Shown in pieces: positions 38,574-50,209 of a stretch of 64,000 nt of DNA. Source of the stretch: Actinomucor elegans. Taxonomy: Eukaryota; Mucoromycota; Mucoromycetes; Mucorales; Mucoraceae. The stretch covers positions 1,240,001 through 1,304,000 of the forward strand of contig JAMSLZ010000010.1 of NCBI GenBank assembly GCA_026027325.1, given 5' to 3'. The translations under genes and the position numbers were made by a program. Numbering within the stretch: position 1 is the stretch's first letter; every line of letters begins with the position of its first letter. Under the pieces are notes generated by a model, which worked only from the letters and a program-made list of their open reading frames with translations, searched no databases and was not told the origin of the DNA.

Positions 38574-38584
38574 TTTATATAAAA
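38574..38584 (-). promoter_or_regulatory. TATA box of the aldo-keto reductase gene
   Basis: The minus strand reads TTTTATATAAA about 55 bp upstream of the ATG at 38519. Confidence 0.5.
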
Positions 38585-39229
38585 CATCATCGCTATTCGT
38601 GTGTAACTTAATACGGGGAATATTACAGAACAATTAATCCGGAGCGTCGTTCACTAAGCGGCACTAATCTCTTTTAATTCGAGGATTTACCCATAATAAG
38701 TCAAAGTTTGCGAAACTCGACGGAAAAATCTAAATCGTTTAGCTTGAAAGGAAGCTAAATAAACTTTTGACTGAAGTAGTTTAACTGCTGTATTGTAAAC
38801 TCGGGATTTTTATGATAGGGCGCTTAATGAATCAAACAGAAGCGAATTCTTGGGCGCATTCGCAAAGATAGATGAAAGTCACCCTGCTTTTATTCTTTCA
38901 GCCTAAACTTGTCAAAAAAAACCTACATAATTTTCACTATTCCTCAGATGATACAATGTATGTTGCCTTTTGATACCGAGAAAGGTTAATAATTATGTTC
39001 TTCCATTTTCAGAATGAAAAAATCCAGGAAAAGGGCCATTTTTTCAAGCGTTAATCAATTACCAAACTGAGGAGTAATTCTAGGTGTACTTCTAGGCATC
39101 GTTTGTTACTTTTGAAACTAATCTTGGTAAGTTTCTAGGTTTAATTATAGATTTCTCTGCCATCCAATCCAAAGGATTCCGATCTTCCTTTGGATTATCA
39201 ACCACGAGATCACTCAAATACTAGAAGAA

Positions 39230-39562
39230 ATGCTATATACATTGGATGCAGTCTGTGCAAAGAATAAAAAATTACGCTTTAGTGCCTATACATTTTTTTT
39301 AGAGTTCTTAGAACTTGTTTATATGATTAGTATAACTGAAATGAATCTGAATTTAAGGCAAGTGTACAGAAAACCTCCAAAACTGGCCAAAACTTCAAAT
39401 ATGATTGAATTTCTGACTAAAACCATCAGTATGCAGCATAACTTTCAGGTGTCCATCGTCTCTTATAAAAAAGACCTTATGAACCACACTTACCGAACCA
39501 CGAACTCGGTAGAAGCTTATCATGACGCTCTGTACCGTTTAATAACACCACGAAAAATTTGA
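39230..39562 (+). pseudogene. possible DNA-transposon transposase remnant
   Basis: A 110-codon open frame ends with YRTTNSVEAYHDALYRL. This resembles the RTTNxVExWH signature near the C-terminus of MULE-type transposases. No terminal repeats or catalytic DDE region could be found, so the identification is weak. It could also be a chance frame. Confidence 0.3.
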
Positions 39563-40359
39563 ATATAGCGCGTCTATAGAAGGTTTTAACTATATAGAAA
39601 GATCTTTAGAGAGGGGTAATGTATATACTCAACGGGTTTGAACTTGTTTACGATATTGAATCTCTATTATCTCTTTACTATGTAAATTGAGAAGACAAAT
39701 TTGTTGTCAACGCAAAAATTCTTTCTGTTGAAGATCGCTGCTCCACTGTACTTGTTCAAATAGATAATTCAGGTGAAGAAAATGAAGAAGAAAACAGAAG
39801 TAGTGATGAACAGGAATATAATTCTGAAGATGAATTGGATTTGAAATTTTATGATTTCATTGCGGTTAATCATTCCAGTTCATGGACCATTGACTTATGG
39901 ACTGAGCTTCTTTAGAATTCAATACTATTATATTGTTTAATAATTAGATTTTTTTTTTGAAGAAAATGTTGTAAATGGAGAGGTTATTCCCACATCTAAA
40001 TTACCAAAAAGACACTGAGCAAAGTATGAAATGTTTTATTGAATTCATTCAAGCTACACTGTAAGTAGGAAAGAAAATATATTCAAAAGATAAGCGATAA
40101 TGATAAGATTGTTAGTTTGGGTTTGCCGATGTGCCAAAAGATTAAAGACAATAATTGCTTAGGGTTAACCGAACATTATATCGAGAATCTGAATAGACCG
40201 TTAGGCAATTAAACATGTACATTTATTCATAGATATGTTTTTCGATATTCCATACGTTCATTTGATAATCATCAGCATAACTATTTACAGGATGATAATA
40301 TTCTCCTTGTAATATTATTTCAGTATGATGAGAATATATTGAGAACTGTATGTGTTTAA

Positions 40360-40545
40360 AAGAACAACCCTAATAAGATTTTCTGTGGATCCAAATTTGA
40401 AGGACGCTTAGTCAAATGTTCAAAAAGAAAGCCTGTAGTAAAATGCTGTAATAAAAGTAATGATCCAAACTGCCCAAGGCCTTATATTACAGCTTATCGA
40501 ATTTGCCGTGAAGACCTTTCTTACTTCCTTTTTTTTTTCTTATAA
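40360..40545 (+). pseudogene. Cys-rich coding fragment without start codon
   Basis: An open frame of 61 codons reads FCGSKFEGRLVKCSKRKP and continues with a CC pair, NCPRP and RICRED, six cysteines in all. It has no ATG and is bounded by TAA on both sides. It looks like a zinc-finger-like remnant of a larger protein. The family is not recognised. Confidence 0.3.
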
Positions 40546-42421
40546 CTAATCCAACAACAACATAAATAGTATGCCTAGATATTGAAATGTAAACATTTGA
40601 CATCCTACTTTTCACTTAAACCCTGAATCGAAAGTGTATCATATACAATGAATTTCAATATAGAGTTTTTTATTTTCTTTTTTGTCCAGACGTGCTACAT
40701 TGCATCGCTATACTTATGAATTAAATCAATTTTTTCGCTCAAGGTAGCTCATTAGTACCTAATATAAAGTCATTTCTAAAAATTCCTTCTCTACTATTTT
40801 CAGCGAAAACATTTTTTTTTCAAATTAGTGTCAATCGCTAGTATCATCACTGTAGATAATTCCGAGCTATAAAAAAAATCTTTTTATTATTAACTTTGTC
40901 TTATGAGAACATGAAAAAAAAATGAAAAAGTGCACATTAGGGGGTTTCATTTATTATTATTAGTAGTAGTAGTATATATAATGATATAAATCTGACTAGC
41001 CAATAAGACTTGTTACCATTATTAAGGTCATACGAGAAGGTTCTCGATAGTTGGATATCTTTCTAGGTTCTTCAAGAAATGTAATCATATTGAAATAAAT
41101 AGAAAGATCCATCACTTATTTTTAGAATTGATATCAAATATAGATAGTTTACAATTTTCATTAGAATAAAGAACAGAGTTTTATCAAGTAGTTTATTATA
41201 ATTAATCTTTTTAAGTGATACCTTACTATATTAACAATACCTGACAAGCCCAAATCATTACATTTGTTACTTAGACTGCTAAATTAAGTGTATTTATTGA
41301 TATAACAAAAAAACAATTACAGAAATGTAAGTATCATAAAGTTAGAATAAATGAAATAGTTACTAACCAATCACTTGTTGGTTTTTAAGAATATTTAGTT
41401 ATACTGTAGAATGAGAAATAGATAAAATGTAAAAAATGTTTTTACTAAGAGAAGGGTGATTATAATTACAATTGTTATTGAATTTATAGTGAAGAGTAGT
41501 ATCACAGCCAAAGAAACATATAACAATTGCTTGTGTTATGAAACACATTCATAAAAATATACTTTAAGTATAATTGGTCTTTATTTTAACTGCCGTCGTT
41601 TTATATAAAAAATAATAATTGAAACCCCTTATTAGTTTTATACACGCTAGCAAAAAGCCATTTGCTGTCTCAATATGTACCAGAAACAACTCAAGTTCAA
41701 CCTCCCTTCATTCTTAACAAACTAACAAACCGCATATGATGCTCCCTCCAAGCTGTCACACCTTGGCACCTTAGATGACTGATCATATACATCATCCATT
41801 ATGAGCTCGACTACTTATATTGCTTTTTCCGCTGCCTCACCTCAGGCAAAGACTCCTCCATTGGCTTCTTATTTCCCTTTACTAGTATCTTTTACATTTG
41901 ACTAATTTTCTTTCCTTTAGATATTTTTACCCTTGATCCCATAAGGTGTTTTTATTTCCACTCATTTCTTGACCTGGCCCAGATGAATACTATGACAAAT
42001 AAAACAAGCGTCGGCTCAATTGAGCCTTAATTTATTTGTAAACGTACAGCAAAAAGTAAAAATTAATTAGCCATTTTTTAACAAGCAAAAGTCAAAATAC
42101 ACTTTTTACCAATACTTGAGACTATTTAGATTTATGTGCAATGTTTCATTTTCTGATTCCAAGCAAATGAGAGCCTAACTTTTTATCATTAGAAAATTCG
42201 AAACGATACAAATATATACTTTTATAAGCAAAAAATATTTTTGTGCTAAAGCTATATCTCAAAGATGTTATCTATATGGCCAAACATGTTGTGAAAGATT
42301 TAAATGAAAGCTAAAGGATACTTTACAATTAATTGAAATGCCGATCCGAAGTGCACGAAATTAACCTTGAATACAGCTTTGCGCTCAATCTTTTCATATT
42401 ATACATTAATCATCTAGAGAA

Positions 42422-43176
42422 ATGGCGGTAAATACAAATTATATTATCTACAAGGCAGTAGACTTACCCAGGCTTCTATACCATTTAGATAAATTGGCTA
42501 TTGTTAGTTAGTAGACAAGGAAAAGTTCGCCTAACAAAATGGTTCGTGACCATTCCACCCAAAGAGAAAGCCAAAATTGTCAAAGATGCAACACAGCTTG
42601 TGTTGGCTAGAAGGGTCAAGATGTGTAACTTTCTCGAATATAAAGGTAAAGATGATTCAATTTACGATTCTTCAAAGTTTAATATTTTAATCTTACTTTT
42701 ATTTTATTTAGACCAAAAGATTGTATATCGAAGGTAAACGCAATACATGTCCCTTTAAGCAACTGACTAAGCCCACTACTATATAGATATGCGAGTTTGT
42801 TTTTTGTAGCAGGGATAAACCAAGACGATAACGAACTTATTACTCTTGAGATTATTCATCGATATGTAGAAATTCTCGATCGCTATTTTGGAAATGTAAC
42901 TGGAGTGAAGGCGCGTTAGATGATAGCAGTATTTACTAATATTTTATTTTCTATAGGTCTGTGAGCTAGATCTAATCTTTAACTTTCAAAAGGTATGGAA
43001 GGCATTAAAATCACCTTTTATTCGCACACCAACATTGTTATTAGGCGTATTTTATTTTGGATGAACTATTAATCGCTGGTGAACTACAAGAAACCAGCAA
43101 AAAATCAGTTTTGAGAGTCATTACACAAGAGGATCAATTTGAGGATCAAGAAGGCAATGAACCTAAAGCTGGATAA
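42422..43176 (+). CDS. APS1: AP-1 clathrin adaptor complex, sigma subunit
   Basis: Small chain of the trans-Golgi/endosome AP-1 adaptor. Six short exons give a full-length protein. MA (ATG 42422) is spliced to [19 protein letters not shown], followed by [52 protein letters not shown] and [16 protein letters not shown]. The end is NEPKAG with TAA at 43174-43176. [23 protein letters not shown] and [10 protein letters not shown] are the adaptin-sigma signature and are closest to AP-1 rather than AP-2 or AP-3. The first coding exon has only six bases. The gene is isolated in a relic-rich stretch but intact. Confidence 0.93.
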
Positions 43177-45120
43177 CTATGATGTCAACCACTAGGAATA
43201 AATACATCTTTTTGAATATGCTCAAATCGAAAGTTTTGAAATAATATAACTGGGTTAATGGGCATCCTGCTTGCTCCTTTAAATTAATTGGCTTACATAA
43301 AACTCATTCTTTTGAATAATATGAAGGCTTACAATGTAATAAGATTTTCGATATAAGACACTTAAGTGAACGCATAATCGGCATACCGTTATTCTTATTT
43401 TATGGTGCATAAGATTCATCAAAGAAGAGAAGTACGCACTGGGAAAACATAATGCTTTCTTAATAGCTCTACTTGATAGTAAAGGCCTAGAAATAGGCAC
43501 TATTATACTACATTTACTGCAAAAGAGAAATTAAAGATGATCAGGTATATTTGAGGATATTTGCTAAGAAACTAGTAGTCATAAGTCCTCTGTAATTCTT
43601 CTAGTTGAAGCCTAGATAGTTCTGTTGAAAAGCTAAGATCAGTTTACTTGCAAAACAGTATCTTTTTATTGATTTATACAATATATACTGTATTGTCAAA
43701 ACTAGAAGAAAATACTAACCAATCTCATGAAATATATAAAATTTACGGTCATCTATAGACAAATAGGAGAGATTGATCACATTGCAACTAGATACCAAAG
43801 CAGCTCATCCTCGAGCACAAGCAACAGAATTACTCAAATCAATATCAGACACAACAACAACAGGAGATTCGTGCTGTACTTGAAGTGCAGAAGCAAACCA
43901 TTGCTGATCTACAACTAAATGTTTACTATAGATAATATTTTAAAATATTTTAATGAGCGCTCGAACTTTTATTTCATCTATTTTTTACCCAAGTCGGATC
44001 AAAGAGAATTAAGGTAAACTAAAAAATCTCTTTTGAATATCAAAAAGAAAAATGTAAAGAGTAATGAGAGATTCTTGAGAAAGCGTGTATTACACTTTGT
44101 TTGGATCTACTGATATATATGAGCGACAGAGAGATAGGGGTTTGGGATCTTTTTCTGAACGTCTCTATGCTGTGTTGTCTTGGAAAAACTCATGTTTGAT
44201 GGCCTTGCATACTTTATGAACTATCGTATTATTTGTACAGGAACAAGGTTTCTGTAATGAAGTTTTTGTAATCTTGCATCACTAATATCTATTGAGTTAT
44301 TGATATTTTTGAGGAAGTAGGTGGTGATTGAGTTTTGTATCAGGTAGGTAAAGTGAGCGTAAGGTGAACTGAGTTTGTATGATGCTGATCCGTTTTTTTT
44401 TCATACTGGATAGTCTGACAAGTAATGTGTAGTATATGCCGTAACTTGGACAAGAGAAGTATACTGAAAATAGTGACCCGTTCGCGGATAGACAATGACT
44501 GTTGAGAGTGAATACTGCATGCGTTTCGGATTTTATCTAAAAGAATATTGAGATACAGATCTCTTTATTTAGCAGATGAATATAGCAGGAGCCCTAGGCA
44601 CGTGGGAGGACCAGTAGCTGTACAATCATACTATTGATCTATACAATGGCATATCAGTTGAGAACTTCAGGTAGGCGAATTTAAAATAGGTTTATAAATA
44701 CCTCTGCACTGTCTGCTACCTCAATCCCCAAAAGGCAATGGCTTCACCGATTCACTTCTTTCTTGTATATGATACTAATAGTCAGTAGTTACGAATTCAA
44801 GCGCCAAGGGGACACGTAGATAAATCCAAACTTTCCAGCCACCTTAAACAGCAACTACTAAAACACAGAGCGATGAAAATACAACCTTATCTTAGGCAGC
44901 TCATTTATAAATATTGTTGTAGAGGATCGCTATAGATCAGTAGATATCTTCAAAGTCTCTATGGATGGTTTTGTTTCAAAATAAAGTAAAGTTCTCAAGG
45001 CATCTCTAAGCTGATATCATTTATATGTTTTATATTATATTCAAATTTTCCCAGCTTTATTTGGCATTGTTAATATATTATTTGAAAAAAAAAGGAATGC
45101 CACTCATGAGGTGCTACTAG
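43177..45120. other. gene-free region
   Basis: No intact gene. A minus-strand frame at 43279-43500 (PISRPLLSSRAIKKAL) and a Gln-rich plus-strand fragment near 43795-43920 (QYQTQQQQEIRAVLEVQ) may be relics; neither is recognised. Confidence 0.45.
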
Positions 45121-46305
45121 CATAGAAGTATTCTCGACGAAACACGATCAAGTATAAAATCCAACTGAGAAAGCAAATGCTAACTTTAAATGAAATAAAT
45201 CATCAAATTACTAACATACTTGAAAATGAATATATTTCAGGTACACATAGCGGTCTTGAATTGACGAGAAAGCTTATTCACTTAAATATCATAAATAATT
45301 TCACAAAAGCCATCGATACTTTACCGCGATCTTTTGATCAATGTACCGTCAGTCAATTCACCTGCCTTTCTCTTCCTTTCCCAACGCCACCACCTTTAAT
45401 CCCTAGATCAACTGATCCAAGGTCATCCCGGTATTAAGAAACTCCTAGTCCAAGATGTATTTACATTTGTCTTTGAAAACTAAACATTACGCCTACGGGA
45501 AGCCAGAACTGAATTTACGCGATTTCATAATCTGTCTCGCCTTGCTGCTCAATTTGTGCGCAACCATCAATTACTTCTACAGCCATTCTTCTATAACCAA
45601 TGCCAACCTTCCTCTCAGATACTATCCTCAACCCAGAACAATATATTTGAAATCAACCTCTAAGCTTTCTGTAACCGTCTTGTTCTTCATCACCTTCCTG
45701 AACAATCAACGATATCCTTGCAATCTCAACGATCCAGGGCCATATCCATCAAACCCATCAAATATTACAAACCCCTCTTCTCTACCATCCAACCACCAAC
45801 AACCACTCTCCTTCCGGCTCAATGGAAACGTTTCTGGCCAATCTCAATCTCTCTCTCTGCTCGCACTGTTTGGTATCGCTGTATTCATAAAATACTGCCT
45901 ACCAAATAACGTCTACACCAATTAATCCCGACCACTCATCACTCCCATCTATGTTCAGTCTGCTCTCTATCCACCATAGAAGATAGTTTACACTTCCTCT
46001 TCACCTGTTCTCCCAAATTGGCAGTCTGGCAAAACGTATTTCATACCTATATACAAAGTCAATCTGTCCAACCATCTTCAATCACCCAATTACTCTCCTT
46101 TTCTTCCTCTTTGACGAGAGACACCGATCGTCCACTCCCCGAAATTGATATCTATCAAATCTTTGCTTGCACCTTACTGAACATTTGGCAAGCTCATTGG
46201 CGCCTTGTTTTCGATAACATTTCGTTTTCTTCGACAAATGTAATTTCATCCACCTCTAGGCTTTTAAACCGATTTGATTCTGAAAGACAGTCTAATTTAG
46301 ACTAA
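45121..46305 (+). mobile_element. dead LINE (non-LTR retrotransposon) 3' end
   Basis: One plus-strand reading frame runs to the stop at 46303-46305 with no frameshift from at least 45301. The clearest part is ISISLSARTVWYRCIHKILP, then a zinc-binding motif CSVC-x9-HFLFTC, then LAVWQNVFHTYIQ, which is the zf-RVT domain at the C-terminus of LINE reverse transcriptases. The frame has TAA stops at 45397, 45481, 45661 and 45907, and more stops upstream (45166-45292). The reverse-transcriptase core is not present in the window, so the copy is 5'-truncated and inactive. The upstream limit is uncertain. Confidence 0.72.
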
Positions 46306-46547
46306 TCATCTAACTACGCATTCAAATCTTAAGACCAATTCTTATTTACACCTATACCTAATCTTTCCGATAATTTGCGACGATGTAACGACTTCAAATA
46401 AAACCGGAGCTTGCTCCCTCACAAAGAAAAATATTATGATGGTGTCAGTATTTAATTCGCCGAATCCAATAAAAAAACGACTATCACGTGATTTATTTTA
46501 ATAAATTATATAATTCAATTAATTTTTATAAATTTACTAAAAAAGGT

Positions 46548-46621
46548 GCTCGTTTAGCTCAGTTGGTTAGAGCGTGGTGCTAATAACGCCAAGGTCACAG
46601 GTTCGACCCCTGTAATGAGCA
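46548..46621 (+). tRNA. tRNA-Ile (anticodon AAU)
   Basis: Identical over all 74 nt to the minus-strand gene at 211-284: GCTCGTT acceptor stem, loop CTAATAA with anticodon AAU, T loop TTCGACC and discriminator A. A run of seven T starts directly at 46622 and is the Pol III terminator. It lies 240 bp after the end of the LINE remnant. Confidence 0.97.
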
Positions 46622-46628
46622 TTTTTTT
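46622..46628 (+). terminator. Pol III terminator (T7) of tRNA-Ile
   Basis: Seven T residues directly follow the discriminator base of the tRNA gene. Confidence 0.85.
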
Positions 46629-49271
46629 GCATTGACGTAAATATGTGGTGTATATAGTATTAGAGCTTGTGCAGTAAAAAGTGAATGTCGATTGAAGCTG
46701 TTTTATTTGAGTTTTTTTTTTAGTGCCGTCTATGCATTAGTTGACTTTTAAGCGGTGATCAAATTCTCCTCAAATAGAGGACAATTAAATGAACCTTGTC
46801 TTTCATACTATTGTCGCGTGCCGAGATTTATGTTTTATAGGTGATTCCAATAAATGTGTACAAAAGATTATATGTGAGATAAAGGATACTCTTTATTATT
46901 CTAAGATACATTTGATATTTATACTAACTAAAAAGGTTGCACACAAAGACCGTGTGTACATGACAATATATATGTGAAGTACCATATGTGGATTTCATTA
47001 CACTGTCGAAGAGATATTGGAGTTTGAAGACTTAGGTGAAACTGATATTCCTAGCAGAAGGTTGTTGGCACTGAAAGTCGTCCTCAATACTCTATTTTTA
47101 GTCATCAAGAGAACCAAAAAATCAACCCGAGAGAATTGGTCAAAGTTCTAGCAGATATTACGAACAAAGAACAGCAGGCAACTTTACTTATTGCCAACTT
47201 ATATTAACATATATCCCCAAAAAAGCGATATAAAACAATTTCAAATCAGATATTATTTATTCTGATGGCAAACGACCTGTTGCGCTCTGTTGATTACTCA
47301 AATTACTGTAAGACTATTTCTTGCTTGTCTAAACCAAATTATTTGCATACTCTATATCTTGATTCTCCAAGTACATACTCTTTTCTATGCGATGCCATTG
47401 CTGATAAGTCGATGCTGTTATATGACTCTCAAGAGAATCCAATACCTTCTAGATCTTCAGCAACACACATAAAAGATGGAATATTGGGCTTTTTTTTATG
47501 AGGACACCATAGTTAGCCTCATCTCAAGCCATAACCAAAGTTTGGGCATGGCATACATCTGTTTCCTGGCCTGAAAATGATTCACTTATTAGGAAATGCT
47601 ACTCAGAAATTTCTTCTGGCTACTACTAAAGTTGATGAAGGAAACCAGTAAGATCAAGATAAACCGGCCATTTCCAACCGTAAAGGGATAAAGGACCAAA
47701 TTATGACCCAATAAGTCAACGTGGATGCTTTATCCAAGACACCGAAAGCAGTATCCAAAGAATCAAGTGATTTCCACAGAAAAAATGCATTCAAAGATCT
47801 CAAGGATAAATGGCGATTTGTTTGGAATCAAACCGATTGTAAAAACAATGGACCCCCTTTATCAATAGATTAAGGAATTAAAACCTGAAAGACTTGCAAT
47901 TGCTTCTAAACTTCAAAAAACCAAAAGTGATTTGGCGATAGCTAGACAAAATTTATATAGTCTCAGACACTTCTTAATATAAGTTAAACTGAAACAGCTA
48001 AACCCAAATGAACGACGATCAACAAAGACAACGCCAAGCATTTATACAATGCTCAAAGTAACTGTCTGGATACCAGTTGGGGCGATTTGGAGTGCTTGTC
48101 GTTCTTTAGAACTGAAAACTGTCTTATAACTATGATTGAAAATGCTGGTTTTTTGCTGGAATAATTTAAACAACATTTATAGCTTTTCATACGCACTACT
48201 CCATCAATGAAGGTGATATACATCATTCTAGAGTATTAAGAACTTGTCATATATTGATTGGTTGAACATATCTAGAAGCCAATATTAATGACTTCAAACC
48301 ATTACCAGTGATTCAGAGTGAAGTCAAATGACATCTACTACAAATATGACACTAAATGGTTTCTTGCGTCGTTGAAATAACTTAAATCTTCCACTCATCA
48401 TGATATTAATTTGTCGAATATTAAACAGAAGTTGCTTAATATGAGTACCGTGGCTATTCCTAAAAAGCTGGAAACAAGGCATTAACATCATACAATAGCA
48501 AAGAATCAATTATGTTCATTCTACTTTAGGAACGCTATATGTCGAAAGTGAAAACGAGCTGAAAATCAAAAGAAATACCTCGACAAGTTTTACGTTGGAA
48601 AGAAAACAATTGAGCAATAATCATGCTTCCTCATCGATGTTCATTGGAGACCGAGATCTATGCGCTGGTTCCCAAATAAAAGGCCATTTGAAACTGGAGG
48701 TCACTAAAAACCTAAACCACATAGCCGCTGTACGCCTGTATTGACCACCAGCGAGCATAATGCCTCTTAAACTTGTGCCACCCAATTGCTGCCAACAACG
48801 ATATCCGTTCTTGTGCTCAAAACCAAAAATGCCCATCTGCTTTATCTCACCAAGCAACATTCAGTCGAGATAAGGTATCTTCGTCCACAATTGATCTCTC
48901 CAATCTGTCTTGGCTACTCTTTGGAAGTACATTTTCTAGTTTCAACACTCAATTCAGTCACTCCAACACTGAAGATAACTTTTCAACATCTACTGGCTTT
49001 TTTCTACAACGAAACAAGAATAAGTCTTGAAATCAATAGATTTAGCACTTTACGAGCCGTTTTATTTTCAGATCATTTTTCACTTATTTGTGTCTGTTCA
49101 CCGACTCTTTTACACTCTATATGTGTCATATTCAATTTATTTGATGAAGCATTTATTCATCTCATTTTGGGTCATAAGGGTAGTATACTTCAGTATTACA
49201 ACAAACGCATTATTATCTAATCTCCGTCCAAGGACTGCTTTGTCATGTTTGACAGCATGATTGAGATTATC
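46629..49271. other. 2.6 kb region without a recognised gene
   Basis: Several frames of 60-80 codons (46789-46977, 47265-47501, minus 48621-48860) have no family signature. The minus-strand frame at 48621-48860 is Trp- and Arg-rich (YRCWQQLGGTSLRG) and may be a relic. Stop-interrupted A+T-rich sequence dominates. Confidence 0.45.
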
Positions 49272-49296
49272 TTTTTTTTTTTTTTTTTTTTTTTTT
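49272..49296. repeat. poly(T) tract, 25 nt
   Basis: Uninterrupted T run ending 27 bp upstream of the methyltransferase ATG at 49323. It is probably in the promoter or 5' leader. Confidence 0.9.
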
Positions 49297-49322
49297 CTTC
49301 TTCTCACAAATACAATATCATT

Positions 49323-50168
49323 ATGACACCAATTGAAGAGCCGATATATGTGCTTCCAGGATTTGATCATGTACAAGACCGGGAACAAGAAGTCAAACCA
49401 CATATTGGAGCTGTTACGTATGCAGGTTTGAATTTACCCATTCTTCTTGCGCAAGATCTGAGTGGCGGTTGTGGTGGCAAGATCTGGGAATGCGCCAGCA
49501 TCATGATTGAGTATATGATTTGGAAAAACCAACAATTAGAGGGTACTTTTTTTCAACAGCAAAAGTTAGTCGAAATTGGATCTGGTACTGGGCTTGTAGG
49601 TTTAGCAGTGGCTAGAATTTGCCCTGAAATCAAAGAGCTCATTTTGACAGATCAGTTGTAAGTCTAGTGACTTTCCAAATGCAATGACTTAGTTTAATGT
49701 TTCGAATTAGGCCTATGATGCACCTGATGCAAGAGAATATCAAGTTAAATCAATTAAGCCATATTGTTAAAGCGGATATATTGAACTGGTATAAAGTACA
49801 CGCATAGTTTTTTTTTTTTACATCTAGTAGACTTAAAAATGATGCTTTGTAGGGGCGAGGATATTCCGGTTGGATCTCATCTCTTGAATGCAGATGTCAT
49901 TCTGGCTTCTGATTGTATCTATCTGGAAGTAGCATTTATACCCTTATTTGAAACCATGTTTGCACTTACCAACAAGGATACGAGTGTGATTTACTTGGCT
50001 TATCGTAAACGAAGAAATGCGGATAAGAGGTTCTTTCAATTAGCAAGAAAGAAGTTTGTTTTTGAAGATGTTTTGGAAGATCCAAAGCACGAAAAGTATA
50101 CTAGAAAGGGATTTCGATTGTTTTGTATCAAACGAAAGCTTTTTGATGGCAAATCAGTGATTCTTTAG
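49323..50168 (+). CDS. METTL21-type protein-lysine methyltransferase (EFM6-like)
   Basis: Seven-beta-strand SAM-dependent methyltransferase. Three exons joined by GTAAGT and GTATAA donors. The start MTPIEEPIYVLPGF is chosen because the in-frame codons before it only translate the poly(T) tract. The SAM site is KLVEIGSGTGLVGLAVA, with the acidic strand-2 end in LILTDQ. DVILASDCIYLE is the substrate/catalytic motif of the METTL21 group, which modifies lysines of elongation factors and chaperones. GGKIWECASIMIEYM fits the family N-terminal W-E motif. The exact target cannot be told; yeast EFM6 (eEF1A) is one candidate relative. It is convergent with the NOT1-like gene, with 41 bp between stop codons. 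Confidence 0.85.
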
Positions 50169-50209
50169 AGATGTTCTATATAATAAAACACCATTTATTA
50201 CTGCTAATT

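Larger units (their letters stand above)
38585..42421. other. 3.8 kb gene-poor region with decayed coding fragments
   Basis: No intact gene. It holds a possible transposase remnant (39230-39562), an acidic fragment near 39700-39915 (SGEENEEENRSSDEQEYNSE) and a Cys-rich fragment (40360-40545). The rest is A+T-rich with short ATT/AGT microsatellites near 40960. Confidence 0.5.

Noticed and set aside
48621..48860. 79-codon Trp-rich minus-strand frame
   Set aside because: No recognised family and no neighbouring exon; left as a possible relic only.
49137..49403. Minus-strand frame with a poly-Lys run across the poly(T) tract
   Set aside because: Artefact of the homopolymer; the plus strand carries the methyltransferase.
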